From Thalassospira profundimaris (GTDB lineage: Bacteria > Pseudomonadota > Alphaproteobacteria > Rhodospirillales > Thalassospiraceae), in contig NZ_JPWI01000008.1 in the NCBI RefSeq assembly GCF_003326795.1, positions 161,622-225,621 of the forward strand: 64,000 nt of DNA. Direction: 5' to 3'. Made by a program: the position numbers and the translations under genes. The notes beneath the pieces were generated by a model that saw nothing but the letters and a program-made list of their open reading frames with translations, searched no databases and had not been told where the DNA came from. Of the stretch, positions 53,709 through 61,788 are shown piece after piece (the first letter of the stretch is position 1; the number at the start of each line of letters is the position of its first letter).

Positions 53709-54743
53709 ATGCCAAAAACGACCGGCCCCATCATCAAGGATATCGCCGAGCTTTCCGGGGTTTCACCGGCAACGGTTGACCGCGTTTTGAACAAACGTCC
53801 GGGCGTGCGTGAACGCACGGCAAAGCGGGTTTTGCAAGCGGCAAGCGAGCTTGGCTATCTGCCCGAAACCGATATGGCCGAAGCGTTTCGGCCCAAACCG
53901 ATGCGGGTCGTGTTCCTGTTGCCATCGGGCACCAACCCGTATTTGCAGTTGCTTGGTGATCGCATCAAAACTGCGGCCGAGGCCACCACGGGCTATAACA
54001 TCCGCGCGCGGTGCTTTTTCATCGACAGTTTCAATCCGCAACTTCTGTCCGAGGCGCTTCGTCAGCATGGCGAAAAGGCCGATGGCATTGCTTTTATGGC
54101 GATTGATCATCCGCTGGTGCGTGAAACCGTGTCCGAACTTCAGAATGCCGGAAAGCATATGATTACGGTGGTGTCCGATATTTCCGGTGTGCCCCATGCC
54201 GCCTATGTCGGGCTTGATAACCGTGCGGTTGGCCGGACGGCAGGATATTTGCTGGGCCGGTTCAAGGGCAGTCGCAGCGGGCGGGTGGCAATGATTGCGG
54301 CCAGCCGCACCTATCGCGCCCATGAAGAACGCGAAATGGGCTTCCTCAGCCTGATGGAAGAAGAATTTCCCGAACTGCGCGTGGTTGCAGCCCGCGAAGG
54401 CCACGATGATCGCAGCGAAAACTATCTGCACACCAAATCACTGCTCGAAGAATATCCCGATCTGATTGGCATCTATAACGTCGGCGGGGCATCGGACGGG
54501 GTGGCACGCGCCTTGCGCGAAAGCGGTCGTGGACGCGACATCATCTTTATCGGCCATGGCCTGACACCCGATACCCGTCGTTTCCTGCTTGAAGACATCA
54601 TGGATGTCGTCATCACCCAAAGCCCCGGCGTGATCGTGCATAATGTGCTGCGCATCTTTGAAAATCTGCGCGCCGGTGGTCAGGTCGACAAGGACCTGGC
54701 CAAACTGACCATGGAAGTGGTGGTCAAAGAGAATTTGCCGTAA
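53709..54743 (+). CDS. LacI family transcriptional regulator
   Basis: 344 residues from the ATG at 53709, preceded by gagga. The HTH plus hinge (IIKDIAELSGVSPATVDRVLNKRPGVRERTAKRVLQAASELGYLPE) is typical. The C-terminal periplasmic-binding-like domain has RVVFLLPSGTNPYLQLLGDR, VAMIAASRTYRAHEEREMGF and GIYNVGGASDGVARAL. It is divergent from the TRAP/RuBisCO-like catabolic operon and is likely its substrate-responsive repressor. Confidence 0.9.
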   Translation: MPKTTGPIIKDIAELSGVSPATVDRVLNKRPGVRERTAKRVLQAASELGYLPETDMAEAFRPKPMRVVFLLPSGTNPYLQLLGDRIKTAAEATTGYNIRARCFFIDSFNPQLLSEALRQHGEKADGIAFMAIDHPLVRETVSELQNAGKHMITVVSDISGVPHAAYVGLDNRAVGRTAGYLLGRFKGSRSGRVAMIAASRTYRAHEEREMGFLSLMEEEFPELRVVAAREGHDDRSENYLHTKSLLEEYPDLIGIYNVGGASDGVARALRESGRGRDIIFIGHGLTPDTRRFLLEDIMDVVITQSPGVIVHNVLRIFENLRAGGQVDKDLAKLTMEVVVKENLP

Positions 54744-54832
54744 CTCTGTATGGTGCGTGGGTAAACCAGCCCTTCATAACTGCACTGTGCGGCGGACCAC
54801 CCTGCCAGGACATCACAGCTTTCATGCTCGGA

Positions 54833-55474
54833 TCATTGAACGGTAAGGCGACATAGGATGGTGTTGCTTTGTTCAAGGTCCGGTCCCCAGATCAGCCGTG
54901 CATTTGCATCCCATCTTATCCTGTCGTAACCGTCCTTGGGACGCACGGCGCGCTCGGAATACTCAACGGCTTGCGGCCAGGAAGACGCATCAAAACCGGC
55001 CTGATCCCAACCTGCCGGTTCGGGTGTGATTGTGAAACCGCAGGGGCCAATACCCGCAACCGGGTTGCGTTCGCGGGCACAGGATTTATCAAGCGGGGCG
55101 GTGTGAATGACCCGGCATTGCCAATCCGCATTGCTTGCCGCGACGGTCTTGCCTGCACGGTCCCTGATCTGGACAATCACGCCGCCATCACCCATTTGCT
55201 GACGCCGTGTGCCGATATATTCCAGCCCTGTATCATCCTGTTTGAAATCCTTGGCGACCAGACCGATCACAAAGGGGCGTTCGGCCTCAAACGCAAAGCT
55301 TTCGGCATTAAAGGATCGCTCGGTCGTGATGGGAACACTGTCCTCTGCGACCTGAACGCCATTGATGCGCATTTTAAACCAGTTATCCGCCCAGACATCG
55401 GCCCGGAATGTTTCGGCCGCAAGCGGACTCGCCGAAAAGCACAGAAAAGCAAAGGTAGTGACAAGGCGTTTCAT
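54833..55474 (-). CDS. Exported protein of unknown function
   Basis: 213 residues from the ATG at 55474 with a signal peptide (MKRLVTTFAFLCFSASPLAA). The mature part is beta-rich: AETFRADVWADNWFKMRINGVQVAEDSVPITTERSF, with a C-terminal block VRPKDGYDRIRWDANARLIWGPDLEQSNTILCRLTVQ and several paired cysteines (CRVIHTAPLDKSCA, CGFTI). It looks like a periplasmic carbohydrate-binding-like fold. I do not know a named family. It is monocistronic. Confidence 0.7.
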   Translation of the reverse strand: MKRLVTTFAFLCFSASPLAAETFRADVWADNWFKMRINGVQVAEDSVPITTERSFNAESFAFEAERPFVIGLVAKDFKQDDTGLEYIGTRRQQMGDGGVIVQIRDRAGKTVAASNADWQCRVIHTAPLDKSCARERNPVAGIGPCGFTITPEPAGWDQAGFDASSWPQAVEYSERAVRPKDGYDRIRWDANARLIWGPDLEQSNTILCRLTVQ

Positions 55475-55587
55475 TGCGAAAATCCCAATCCCCAATGGTG
55501 CATCTTTGATAGCTCCCACGCCTTTAGCTCCTTTCGGTTTCAGTGTGCCGTCATCGGAGCTTGGCCTAAAAGCGCAGTTTAGTCAGC

Positions 55588-55902
55588 TTATTCGCAGAAG
55601 GCGTGAGTCTGTCTGTGGCCATCAACTATGTAGTCATCGCCTGACTTGGTAGCGGTTAGTGTATGTACGCAAGAATCTGAATACGGTACCAATGTTGTCG
55701 TCGTGGGACCGGAAATAGGAACCATGCCGCCTGTGGTTATGTTCCATTGGTATGCACGTCGGTCGTCTCCAAGTTCGATCACGTTTATTGGGGGCCCATA
55801 GTCAAGAATTGGCTCCTGGATCGACTGTCCAATGTAGCCTTTCATGATCTGCCCTGTGCAGCTGGCCAGCACTAGGAAAGTAAAGATCGCTAAACGCCTC
55901 AT
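55588..55902 (-). CDS. Small lipoprotein of unknown function
   Basis: 104 residues from the ATG at 55902 (ggggga upstream). Signal peptide and lipobox LAIFTFLVLASC place it on a membrane by lipid. The mature part has IGQSIQEPILDYGPPINVIELGDDRRAYQW, a SmpA/BamE-like or DUF-type small beta domain, and ends with a cysteine pair (DSCVHTL, HAFCE). Codon use is more AT-rich than neighbours. Function unknown. Confidence 0.65.
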   Translation of the reverse strand: MRRLAIFTFLVLASCTGQIMKGYIGQSIQEPILDYGPPINVIELGDDRRAYQWNITTGGMVPISGPTTTTLVPYSDSCVHTLTATKSGDDYIVDGHRQTHAFCE

Positions 55903-56335
55903 TATATTCCCCCAAATATCTACTGAGTGCATAAGGGATACTCTCATATTTGAACGGGTTTCGCGAGGATGCGCAGTTTCCTGCGAGGGTGCAATTTATG
56001 GAAGATAGGAAATTAATCCTTTACAATGAGAACAAAAGGGGATTATAACTTGCAAATCAACACCGGAACTGCATCCAGAAATAGGGATTTCTCCATCTGC
56101 TCATAGGCGGCGGGGTGCCCTGAAATATGCAACGGCTGTGTCACCGTTGCCGGAATTGGGCGGCATGGCCGTCTTTGGGGAAATCACAAACCAGCATCAT
56201 CGTAACGATGCGCACTTATGTGCGTGCGATGGGTTCAGCTTGGCTTTTTGGCGGGTGAAATGGCTGTTTGGTGCCCCATCCCAGGGGATTGCATGGTCGG
56301 CGTTGCGATGAGAATCCAGCCAGCAGGAGGGCGAC
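55903..56335. other. Gene-free interval before the virion cluster
   Basis: About 430 bases. The first part is AT-rich. A hairpin-like caacgg...ccgttg lies near 56129-56146. A strong ribosome site (aggagg) ends it in front of the first virion-cluster gene. No integrase, attachment site or tRNA is visible. Confidence 0.4.
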
Positions 56336-56776
56336 GTGACCGAACAACGACTTTTTCCAAAACCCCTGTCAGAGCGTGAAATTACGCCCTTTGCCAGTGC
56401 GCGTCAGGCATGGTTCTGGTTCGTGCGATGTCAGACCGCGCGGATCGAGGGCGCACGCGTGATCGCCGATGCGGGCGAGGTGGTGCGCCCGTGCGATCCC
56501 GATGATGTCTATAACGCGGTGATGCGGCTGAAACAGGCCGGGACATTGACCGACCGGCATTTGCAGGTTCTTGAATATTTCGGGCTGGTGGAACGCGAAC
56601 CCGATCCCCGTGATCCGCGTGAAAAAGGTAAGGACAGCCTGTGGCGGCAGGCCATGGAGGCGCTTGAAAATGTCCTGATCACACGCGGGATTGTGACGCG
56701 CCGCCGCGATGAGGATTTCCACCATGACGAGGTCATGATCAAACTGCGCGGGGATTTGTCGCCATGCGGAATCTGA
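56336..56776 (+). CDS. Unknown protein opening the virion cluster
   Basis: 146 residues, GTG start with a strong caggagg site. Two-thirds is helical (PFASARQAWFWFVRCQTARIEG; YNAVMRLKQAGTLTDRHLQVLEYFGLVERE). The pattern is that of small phage or prophage proteins close to packaging genes. I cannot assign it to terminase small subunits or any other family with confidence. It overlaps the next gene by 13 bases. Confidence 0.6.
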   Translation: MTEQRLFPKPLSEREITPFASARQAWFWFVRCQTARIEGARVIADAGEVVRPCDPDDVYNAVMRLKQAGTLTDRHLQVLEYFGLVEREPDPRDPREKGKDSLWRQAMEALENVLITRGIVTRRRDEDFHHDEVMIKLRGDLSPCGI

Positions 56777-57336
56777 GTTTTGAAAATCTGTGTTCTGTCG
56801 CGCCGGGCAGGGTAGGTGACGACGACAATTATCATGCCATCCCAAATGCGGATGCCAGCAACGATACGTCGCTTGATCAATGGATCAGCCAGTCGACATC
56901 GGCGCGCGAGGCATCGGTTCTGGTGGTCTTTGCCGATGCCCCGGAAAAGCGGTTATTGCGGTTTCTTAAACCCGGATTTCGCCATTGCTTTGTGCTGGTG
57001 TCGGGATTGCGGGCCGGGGAATGGATTTGCCTTGATCCGCAAAGCCACCGGGTGCGCTGTGAAAGCTGGGCCTATTCGCCGATCTTTGATCCGGCGGCCT
57101 ATTACCGGTCAATCGGCCATCATTGCATCTGGGCCCATTACCCGCACATGGTCACGCGCAAGGCCCGGTTTGGCCCGATGAGCTGTGTCGAACTGGTTAA
57201 ACGATTGCTGGGTATTTCGGCCTTTTGGATCATCACCCCCTGGCAGCTTTATCGTCATATGTACGCGCAAAGCCAAACGGGCAGGGACCGGACGACTGAA
57301 AACGGCCATGTTTATTTTTCTGAAAAATGTTCTTGA
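56764..57336 (+). CDS. Unknown protein with papain-like-style Cys/His blocks
   Basis: 190 residues. Two conserved-looking blocks stand out: LKPGFRHCFVLVSGLRAGEWICLDPQSHRV and RFGPMSCVELVKRLLGISAFWIITPWQLYRH. An HC pair followed by a later SCVELVK motif recalls permuted NlpC/P60 or transglutaminase-like enzymes, but the register is not certain. It follows the 146-residue protein with overlap and precedes a terminator and a REP doublet. Function not assigned. Confidence 0.6.
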   Translation: MRNLSFENLCSVAPGRVGDDDNYHAIPNADASNDTSLDQWISQSTSAREASVLVVFADAPEKRLLRFLKPGFRHCFVLVSGLRAGEWICLDPQSHRVRCESWAYSPIFDPAAYYRSIGHHCIWAHYPHMVTRKARFGPMSCVELVKRLLGISAFWIITPWQLYRHMYAQSQTGRDRTTENGHVYFSEKCS

Positions 57337-57361
57337 TTTGTTCTTTTTGTGATGCTATAAG
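57333..57361 (+). promoter_or_regulatory. Possible sigma-70 promoter ahead of the virion genes
   Basis: TTGATT (57333-57338) and TATAAG (57356-57361), 17 bases apart. A terminator hairpin follows closely, so its value is doubtful. Confidence 0.3.
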
Positions 57362-57383
57362 AGGCAAATCAACGCGATAATTG

Positions 57384-57417
57384 CGCCCGCAGGGTTCCGA
57401 CCCTTGCGGGCGTTTTT
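57384..57417 (+). terminator. Terminator after the 190-residue protein gene
   Basis: cgcccgcaggg pairs with cccttgcgggcg (small bulge), followed by five T. Confidence 0.75.
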
Positions 57418-57446
57418 GCGTTTGGCCTTGAGCTTGTGGATCGCGT

Positions 57447-57519
57447 TTCCCGCCTTCGCGGGAATGACGTTCGTTCCTTGCAGCTGTTTTGGGCACCGTC
57501 ATCCCCGCGAAGGCGGGGG
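57447..57519. repeat. REP doublet 1
   Basis: Unit A (57447-57469) is a tight GC hairpin, tcccgccttcgcggga, plus atgacg. Unit B (57497-57519) is the same sequence inverted (cgtcatccccgcgaaggcgg). They are separated by 27 bases. This is the common proteobacterial REP type that translates to IPAFAGMT in one frame. The same doublet, with identical spacing, recurs at 61301-61372. Confidence 0.85.
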
Positions 57520-57575
57520 CTCGTGCAACGTGCTCTTTCGCAACCATCACCAAACTTCACAACCCGGAGACCGCG

Positions 57576-57821
57576 ATGGGAAGCCTGTTTTCAACGCCAA
57601 AGCCGGTCATGGTCAGCAATCCGGTCACGACCGCAACCACCACCAACGATGCGGCTGCGAAGACGCCAACCGGCTCGGAAACCGCAACCGGCAATGCCCG
57701 CAAGGAAGCCCTTGAACGTCGGCGTTATGGCCGGTCCAGCCTGATCACCACAAGCTTTCGCGGCTTGCTGAATGACCGCATCACCGGGCTTGGCGGTGGC
57801 AAAAACCTTTTGGGGGAATAG
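57576..57821 (+). CDS. Small phage virion-associated protein
   Basis: 81 residues from the ATG at 57576. An N-terminal low-complexity region rich in Thr and Ala (MVSNPVTTATTTNDAAAKT) leads to the block ALERRRYGRSSLITTSFRGLL...GGGKNLLG. A small gene with this R-R-x-G-R-x-S-x-I-x-T...LLG ending usually precedes the portal gene in podovirus-like clusters. It stops 3 bases before the portal gene. Confidence 0.7.
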   Translation: MGSLFSTPKPVMVSNPVTTATTTNDAAAKTPTGSETATGNARKEALERRRYGRSSLITTSFRGLLNDRITGLGGGKNLLGE

Positions 57822-57823
57822 GC

Positions 57824-59395
57824 ATGGCAAAACCGGCAAAACAGATGACCCATGGTGCCGCCGGGCAGGAGCCGCAAAAGGCCAGCGCCAGGGACAAGAA
57901 CGCCAACACCAACACCAGTATTGCCCAGCTGCGCAGCCGCTATCAAAAGGCGGTGGGCCGTCGGCGCAACTGGCTGGCCCATTGGCAGGAATGTTATGAG
58001 TTTGCCCTGCCTCAACGCAATGGTGCCGCCCGGCAAACCAGCGGGGGCAAGCGCCTTGACCGGGTGTTTGACGCAACCGCACCCGATGCGGTCGAACAGC
58101 TTGCCGCAAGTCTGATGGCCGAAATTACCCCGCCTGCGGGTGGCTGGTTTGATCTTGAACCGGGCGGCAATGTTGCGTCCGATGATCGCGAGGTTCTGAC
58201 AGAACAGCTTGGGCGTGCGGTGCGCATTCTTCAGGGGCATTTTGACCGGTCGAACTTTGCAGTCGAGATGCATCAGGCCTTTCTTGATCTGGTCACGGCT
58301 GGCACCGCGTGCCTGCGTCTTGAAAAGGCCGGTTTGCAAAGCCCGTCGGCCTTTCTATTTGCTGCCGTTCCGCTGCGTGATCTGGCCTTTGAAGAACGAT
58401 CTGATGGCAAGATGGACGCGGTGTTTCGCAAGCTGATGCTGAGCCGTGATGACATCATGTCGAACTGGCCCGGTGCCGGGAAGCTGCCCGAATTCGGGGC
58501 AAGCAATGATGAAGAAGATCATCAGAAACGCTTTGCCGTGATCGAAGCGGTTATACCGGCCACCAGCGGGCAATCGGGATATGAGATTTACGTCTTTCGC
58601 GAGGAAGGCGGGGCATCACAGGATGATCTGATTTATCGCGGGCAGTTTGATGTTTCGCCCTATATCGCCTTTCGCTGGATGAAGGCCCCGGGTGAGATTT
58701 ATGGAAGGTCGCCTGTGATGAAGGCGCTGCCTGATATCAAAACCGCGAACAAGGTGGTCGAACTTGTTCTTAAAAACGCATCGATTGCCGTGACCGGCAT
58801 CTGGCAGGCCGATGATGACGGGGTGTTAAACCCGGCCACCATTCGACTTGTACCGGGCAGCATCATCCCCAAGGCGGTCGGATCGGCGGGGCTCAAGCCG
58901 CTTGATGCGCCAGGCCGGTTTGATGTGTCTGACCTTGTGTTGTCAGATCTGCGCGATCGTATTCGCCGCTGTCTTCTGGCCGACCGGCTGGGTCAGGTTG
59001 ATCAACCGGGCATGACCGCGACCGAGGTGCTTGAACGTGCATCGGAAAATGCGCGGTTGCTTGGTGCGACCTATGGCCGGTTGCAGGCGGAATTGCTTTA
59101 TCCGCTGATCCGCCGGGCGCTTCATATCCTGAGCCGGACCGGGGAACTTCCCGACATTCCGGTTGACGGGGATGTCGTGGTTTTGCGCCATTCTGCGCCG
59201 CTGGCGCAATTGCCAAGACGGGTACAGGCCGGACAGGTGCTTGACTGGCTTTCACGCATCGCAACCCTTGGCCCCGATGCGATGAATGAGGTCGACTTGC
59301 CGGTCATGGTGCGCTGGCTTGCCGATCAGTTCGGGGTGCCGGACCATCTTTTGAAACCGGCCTTGCCAGCCATTATGGCGGAGGAACTGGCATGA
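57824..59395 (+). CDS. Podovirus-type portal (head-to-tail connector) protein
   Basis: 523 residues; ggggga lies just before the ATG. Family features are RYQKAVGRRRNWLAHWQECYEFALPQRN, the DATAPDAVEQLAASLMAEITPP block, YIAFRWMKAPGEIYGRSPVMKALPDIKTAN and GMTATEVLERASENARLLGATYGRLQAELLYPLI. Twelve copies would form the DNA entry ring of a short-tailed virion. It is followed without gap by the Bbp19-like gene (4-base overlap). Confidence 0.9.
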   Translation: MAKPAKQMTHGAAGQEPQKASARDKNANTNTSIAQLRSRYQKAVGRRRNWLAHWQECYEFALPQRNGAARQTSGGKRLDRVFDATAPDAVEQLAASLMAEITPPAGGWFDLEPGGNVASDDREVLTEQLGRAVRILQGHFDRSNFAVEMHQAFLDLVTAGTACLRLEKAGLQSPSAFLFAAVPLRDLAFEERSDGKMDAVFRKLMLSRDDIMSNWPGAGKLPEFGASNDEEDHQKRFAVIEAVIPATSGQSGYEIYVFREEGGASQDDLIYRGQFDVSPYIAFRWMKAPGEIYGRSPVMKALPDIKTANKVVELVLKNASIAVTGIWQADDDGVLNPATIRLVPGSIIPKAVGSAGLKPLDAPGRFDVSDLVLSDLRDRIRRCLLADRLGQVDQPGMTATEVLERASENARLLGATYGRLQAELLYPLIRRALHILSRTGELPDIPVDGDVVVLRHSAPLAQLPRRVQAGQVLDWLSRIATLGPDAMNEVDLPVMVRWLADQFGVPDHLLKPALPAIMAEELA

Positions 59396-59655
59396 ACACC
59401 GAAAACGGTTGGGACTGGTTCGAACCGCAAGAGTCTCCAAATCCGGGCGCGGAAAATGATCACTGGCAGGCCTGTTTTGACAGTCCCGCCGGGCAACAGG
59501 TTCTCGATGATCTTGAAGCCCATATTCTGCACACCGCCCTTGGCCCGGATGCAAGTCCGGGGGCGATCTGGATGCGCGAAGGGCAACGCGCACTGGTGCT
59601 TTTGATCCGGCGGCTTGCAACAGCAAACAACACTGCGGAGGAGGCAGATGACTGA
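59392..59655 (+). CDS. Bbp19-like phage protein
   Basis: 87 residues, overlapping the portal stop by 4 bases and the next gene start by 8. The core WQACFDSPAGQQVLDDLEAHIL...MREGQRALVLLIRRL matches the small Bbp19-like domain found between portal and scaffold in Bordetella BPP-1-type phages. Role in the virion unclear. Confidence 0.7.
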   Translation: MNTENGWDWFEPQESPNPGAENDHWQACFDSPAGQQVLDDLEAHILHTALGPDASPGAIWMREGQRALVLLIRRLATANNTAEEADD

Positions 59656-60343
59656 CATCATCGCGGATAATGAAACACCGCCAAATGACAGCCTGTCGGG
59701 CGGTGGTGCCGAACCACAAATTGAAACTGAAATTCCTGATCCGGGCCCCGCTGATGCGGGGCTTTTGTCTGGGGGCTTGCCGGATGATCAGGGTGATAAG
59801 CATGACGGGAATAAAGCCGATATGCTCACGGTGCCTGCCAGTGCTGATGACTATGCGATTTCGGTTGATGATGCGCTTGGCGGCATGGATCCCGATCTGA
59901 ACAAGCGCCTGCATCAAGCGGGATTTAACAATGCGCAGGCCCAGCTTGTTTATGATCTCGCCGGGGAAATTCTGGGTCCGATGATGGCCGATATGGATCA
60001 GGCCGCCAAACGGGCATCGGACCGGGCGGCCCTGATCACTGAATTTGGTGGCAAGGACGCATGGCAGGCCCTGGCACCGCGGATCGAACAATGGGGGCGG
60101 GCTAACCTGCCCGATGCGGCCTTTGAAACACTTTGTCAGACCAGGGACGGGGTGATGGCGCTCCATCGTTTGATGACGCAGGCAGGCGAGATCACATTGG
60201 GTCGTACGAATGATGCCGATGGCAGTGGCGATTTGCGCGCCGATATCCGGGCCAAAATGAATGATCCGCGCTATTGGCGTGATCGCGATCCGGCCCTGAT
60301 TGCCGAGGTACAGGCGGGCTTTGCGCGCCTGCGCGGCGATTAG
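59648..60343 (+). CDS. Capsid scaffolding protein (putative)
   Basis: 231 residues from the ATG at 59648, with ggaggagg 5 bases upstream. An acidic, disordered N-terminus (DNETPPNDSLSGG...EIPDPGPAD) leads to a helical C-terminal half (MDPDLNKRLHQAGFNNAQAQLVYDLAGEIL; HRLMTQAGEI). The acidic start, helical end and position directly before the major capsid gene are typical of phage scaffolds that guide shell assembly and then leave. Sequence alone is weak support. Confidence 0.7.
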   Translation: MTDIIADNETPPNDSLSGGGAEPQIETEIPDPGPADAGLLSGGLPDDQGDKHDGNKADMLTVPASADDYAISVDDALGGMDPDLNKRLHQAGFNNAQAQLVYDLAGEILGPMMADMDQAAKRASDRAALITEFGGKDAWQALAPRIEQWGRANLPDAAFETLCQTRDGVMALHRLMTQAGEITLGRTNDADGSGDLRADIRAKMNDPRYWRDRDPALIAEVQAGFARLRGD

Positions 60344-60452
60344 GACAACCGCATTTTCCAACAGATGACGCGTAACGGGCACCAGGGGCAGATGGCTTTG
60401 GTGACGGGCTTTTGATGCCCGGATTTCATTTCTTCAAAGGGGGCGAATAGCG

Positions 60453-61268
60453 ATGAGCGATACCATTGATCAAAGCTTTATTGATCATTTTCAGGCCGAT
60501 GTGCATCAGGCCTATCAGCGCATGGGATCAAAATTGCGCAACACGGTCCGGGTGAAAAATTCGATCAAGGGCGCGACCACGGTTTTCCAGAAAGTCGGCA
60601 AGGGCACGGCAATGACCAAGGCGCGCCACGGCAAGGTACCGGTGATGAATGTCGATCATGAAGCGGTGCGGTGTGATCTGCGCGATTACTATGCCGGGGA
60701 CTGGGTTGATGCGCTTGATGAACTTAAAATCAACCATGACGAAAAGATGGTTCTGGCCAATGCCGGGGCCTATGCGCTGGGCCGCAAGACCGACGAGCTG
60801 ATCATCAATGCACTGGTGCAGGGCGATGATATCGTGCCCGATAATGCCGAGGGCATGACGCTTGAAAAAGTCATGATGGCGTTCGAAGGACTGGGCGAAC
60901 GCGATGTTCCCGATGACGGGCAGCGCTATGCGATTGTCGGCTGGAAACAATGGTCGGAACTGTTGCAGATCAACGAATTTTCCAATGCCGATTATATTGG
61001 TGATGATGATCTGCCCTGGAAGGGCACACAGGCCAAACGATGGTTGGGAACGCTCTGGATGCCCCATTCGGGGCTTCCGGTGGCGGCGGGCATCCGGTCC
61101 TGTTTCTGGTATCACCGCACCGCCATCGGTCACGCGATTGGCTCGGACGTTCAATCCGATATCACCTGGCATGGCGATCATGCGGCGCATTTCGTGAACA
61201 ACTCGATGTCACAGGGCGCTGCCCTGATTGACGGCGATGGCGTGACCTGTTTGCAGGCGCAGGAATAA
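60453..61268 (+). CDS. Phage major capsid protein
   Basis: 271 residues with aaaggggg before the start. The sequence QSFIDHFQADVHQAYQRMGSKLRNTVR, RHGKVPVMNVDHEAVRCDLRDYYAGDWVDALDELKIN and GAYALGRKTDELIINAL fits the podovirus-type phage capsid protein family. It builds the icosahedral shell. A REP doublet and then a decoration-like gene follow. Confidence 0.85.
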   Translation: MSDTIDQSFIDHFQADVHQAYQRMGSKLRNTVRVKNSIKGATTVFQKVGKGTAMTKARHGKVPVMNVDHEAVRCDLRDYYAGDWVDALDELKINHDEKMVLANAGAYALGRKTDELIINALVQGDDIVPDNAEGMTLEKVMMAFEGLGERDVPDDGQRYAIVGWKQWSELLQINEFSNADYIGDDDLPWKGTQAKRWLGTLWMPHSGLPVAAGIRSCFWYHRTAIGHAIGSDVQSDITWHGDHAAHFVNNSMSQGAALIDGDGVTCLQAQE

Positions 61269-61300
61269 GGACGAAGTCCTGCTCAATGCGCTGCTTGAGG

Positions 61301-61372
61301 TTCCCGCCTGCGCGGGAATGACGTTCGTTCCACGCACGTGTTTTACCCATCGTCATCCCCGCGAAGGCGGGG
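61301..61372. repeat. REP doublet 2
   Basis: Unit A (61301-61323) and inverted unit B (61351-61372), 27 bases apart, match REP doublet 1 in sequence and spacing. It lies between the major capsid gene and the decoration-like gene. Confidence 0.85.
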
Positions 61373-61425
61373 ATCTCGATCGGCAAGCTCAAATCTCTGA
61401 CAAAGACAACCACAGGAGCCCATAG

Positions 61426-61701
61426 ATGGCAGAAGGTTTCAAAGCCAGAAACCTCAGTGTTCTGGCCTATGCCAACGGCTTTACGCTTTGGCATTACATC
61501 ACCCCGGATGTCGCCGCCGACGTTGATACATCGGGCTATTTTGCCGATGCACGCGACATGCTGCGTGTCGGTGATTTCATCATCGCCAATACCAACCGCG
61601 ACGCCACCCTGTCTGGCGGCCTTTTCGTGGTCGCAAGCTCGGGTGCTGCGGGCGTTGATGTCCGCGACATGACGGCAATTGGCACGGCCAATACCGACTA
61701 A
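61426..61701 (+). CDS. Small virion protein, decoration/cement-like
   Basis: 91 residues; caggag lies before the ATG. The sequence NLSVLAYANGFTLWHYITPDVAADVDTSGYF...MLRVGDFIIANTN...GGLFVVASSGA is an all-beta small domain that commonly follows the major capsid gene in phages. The place after the capsid gene fits a decoration or cement protein. A terminator follows. Confidence 0.7.
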   Translation: MAEGFKARNLSVLAYANGFTLWHYITPDVAADVDTSGYFADARDMLRVGDFIIANTNRDATLSGGLFVVASSGAAGVDVRDMTAIGTANTD

Positions 61702-61736
61702 GCGCGCATCTCTTTTATTTCCTCCCTCACCCTCGG

Positions 61737-61768
61737 CCCCGGTAGCACTGCTGCCGGGGTTTTCTTTT
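61737..61768 (+). terminator. Terminator after the decoration-like gene
   Basis: ccccggtagc / gctgccgggg stem with one wobble pair, then ttttctttt. Its style recurs after both tail-collar loci. Confidence 0.8.
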
Positions 61769-61788
61769 CCCAACCAAGGAGACTGCGC

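Noticed and set aside
57233..57560. Minus-strand frames containing AFAGMT/FPRRRE-like peptides
   Set aside because: These are translations of the REP doublet, not genes.
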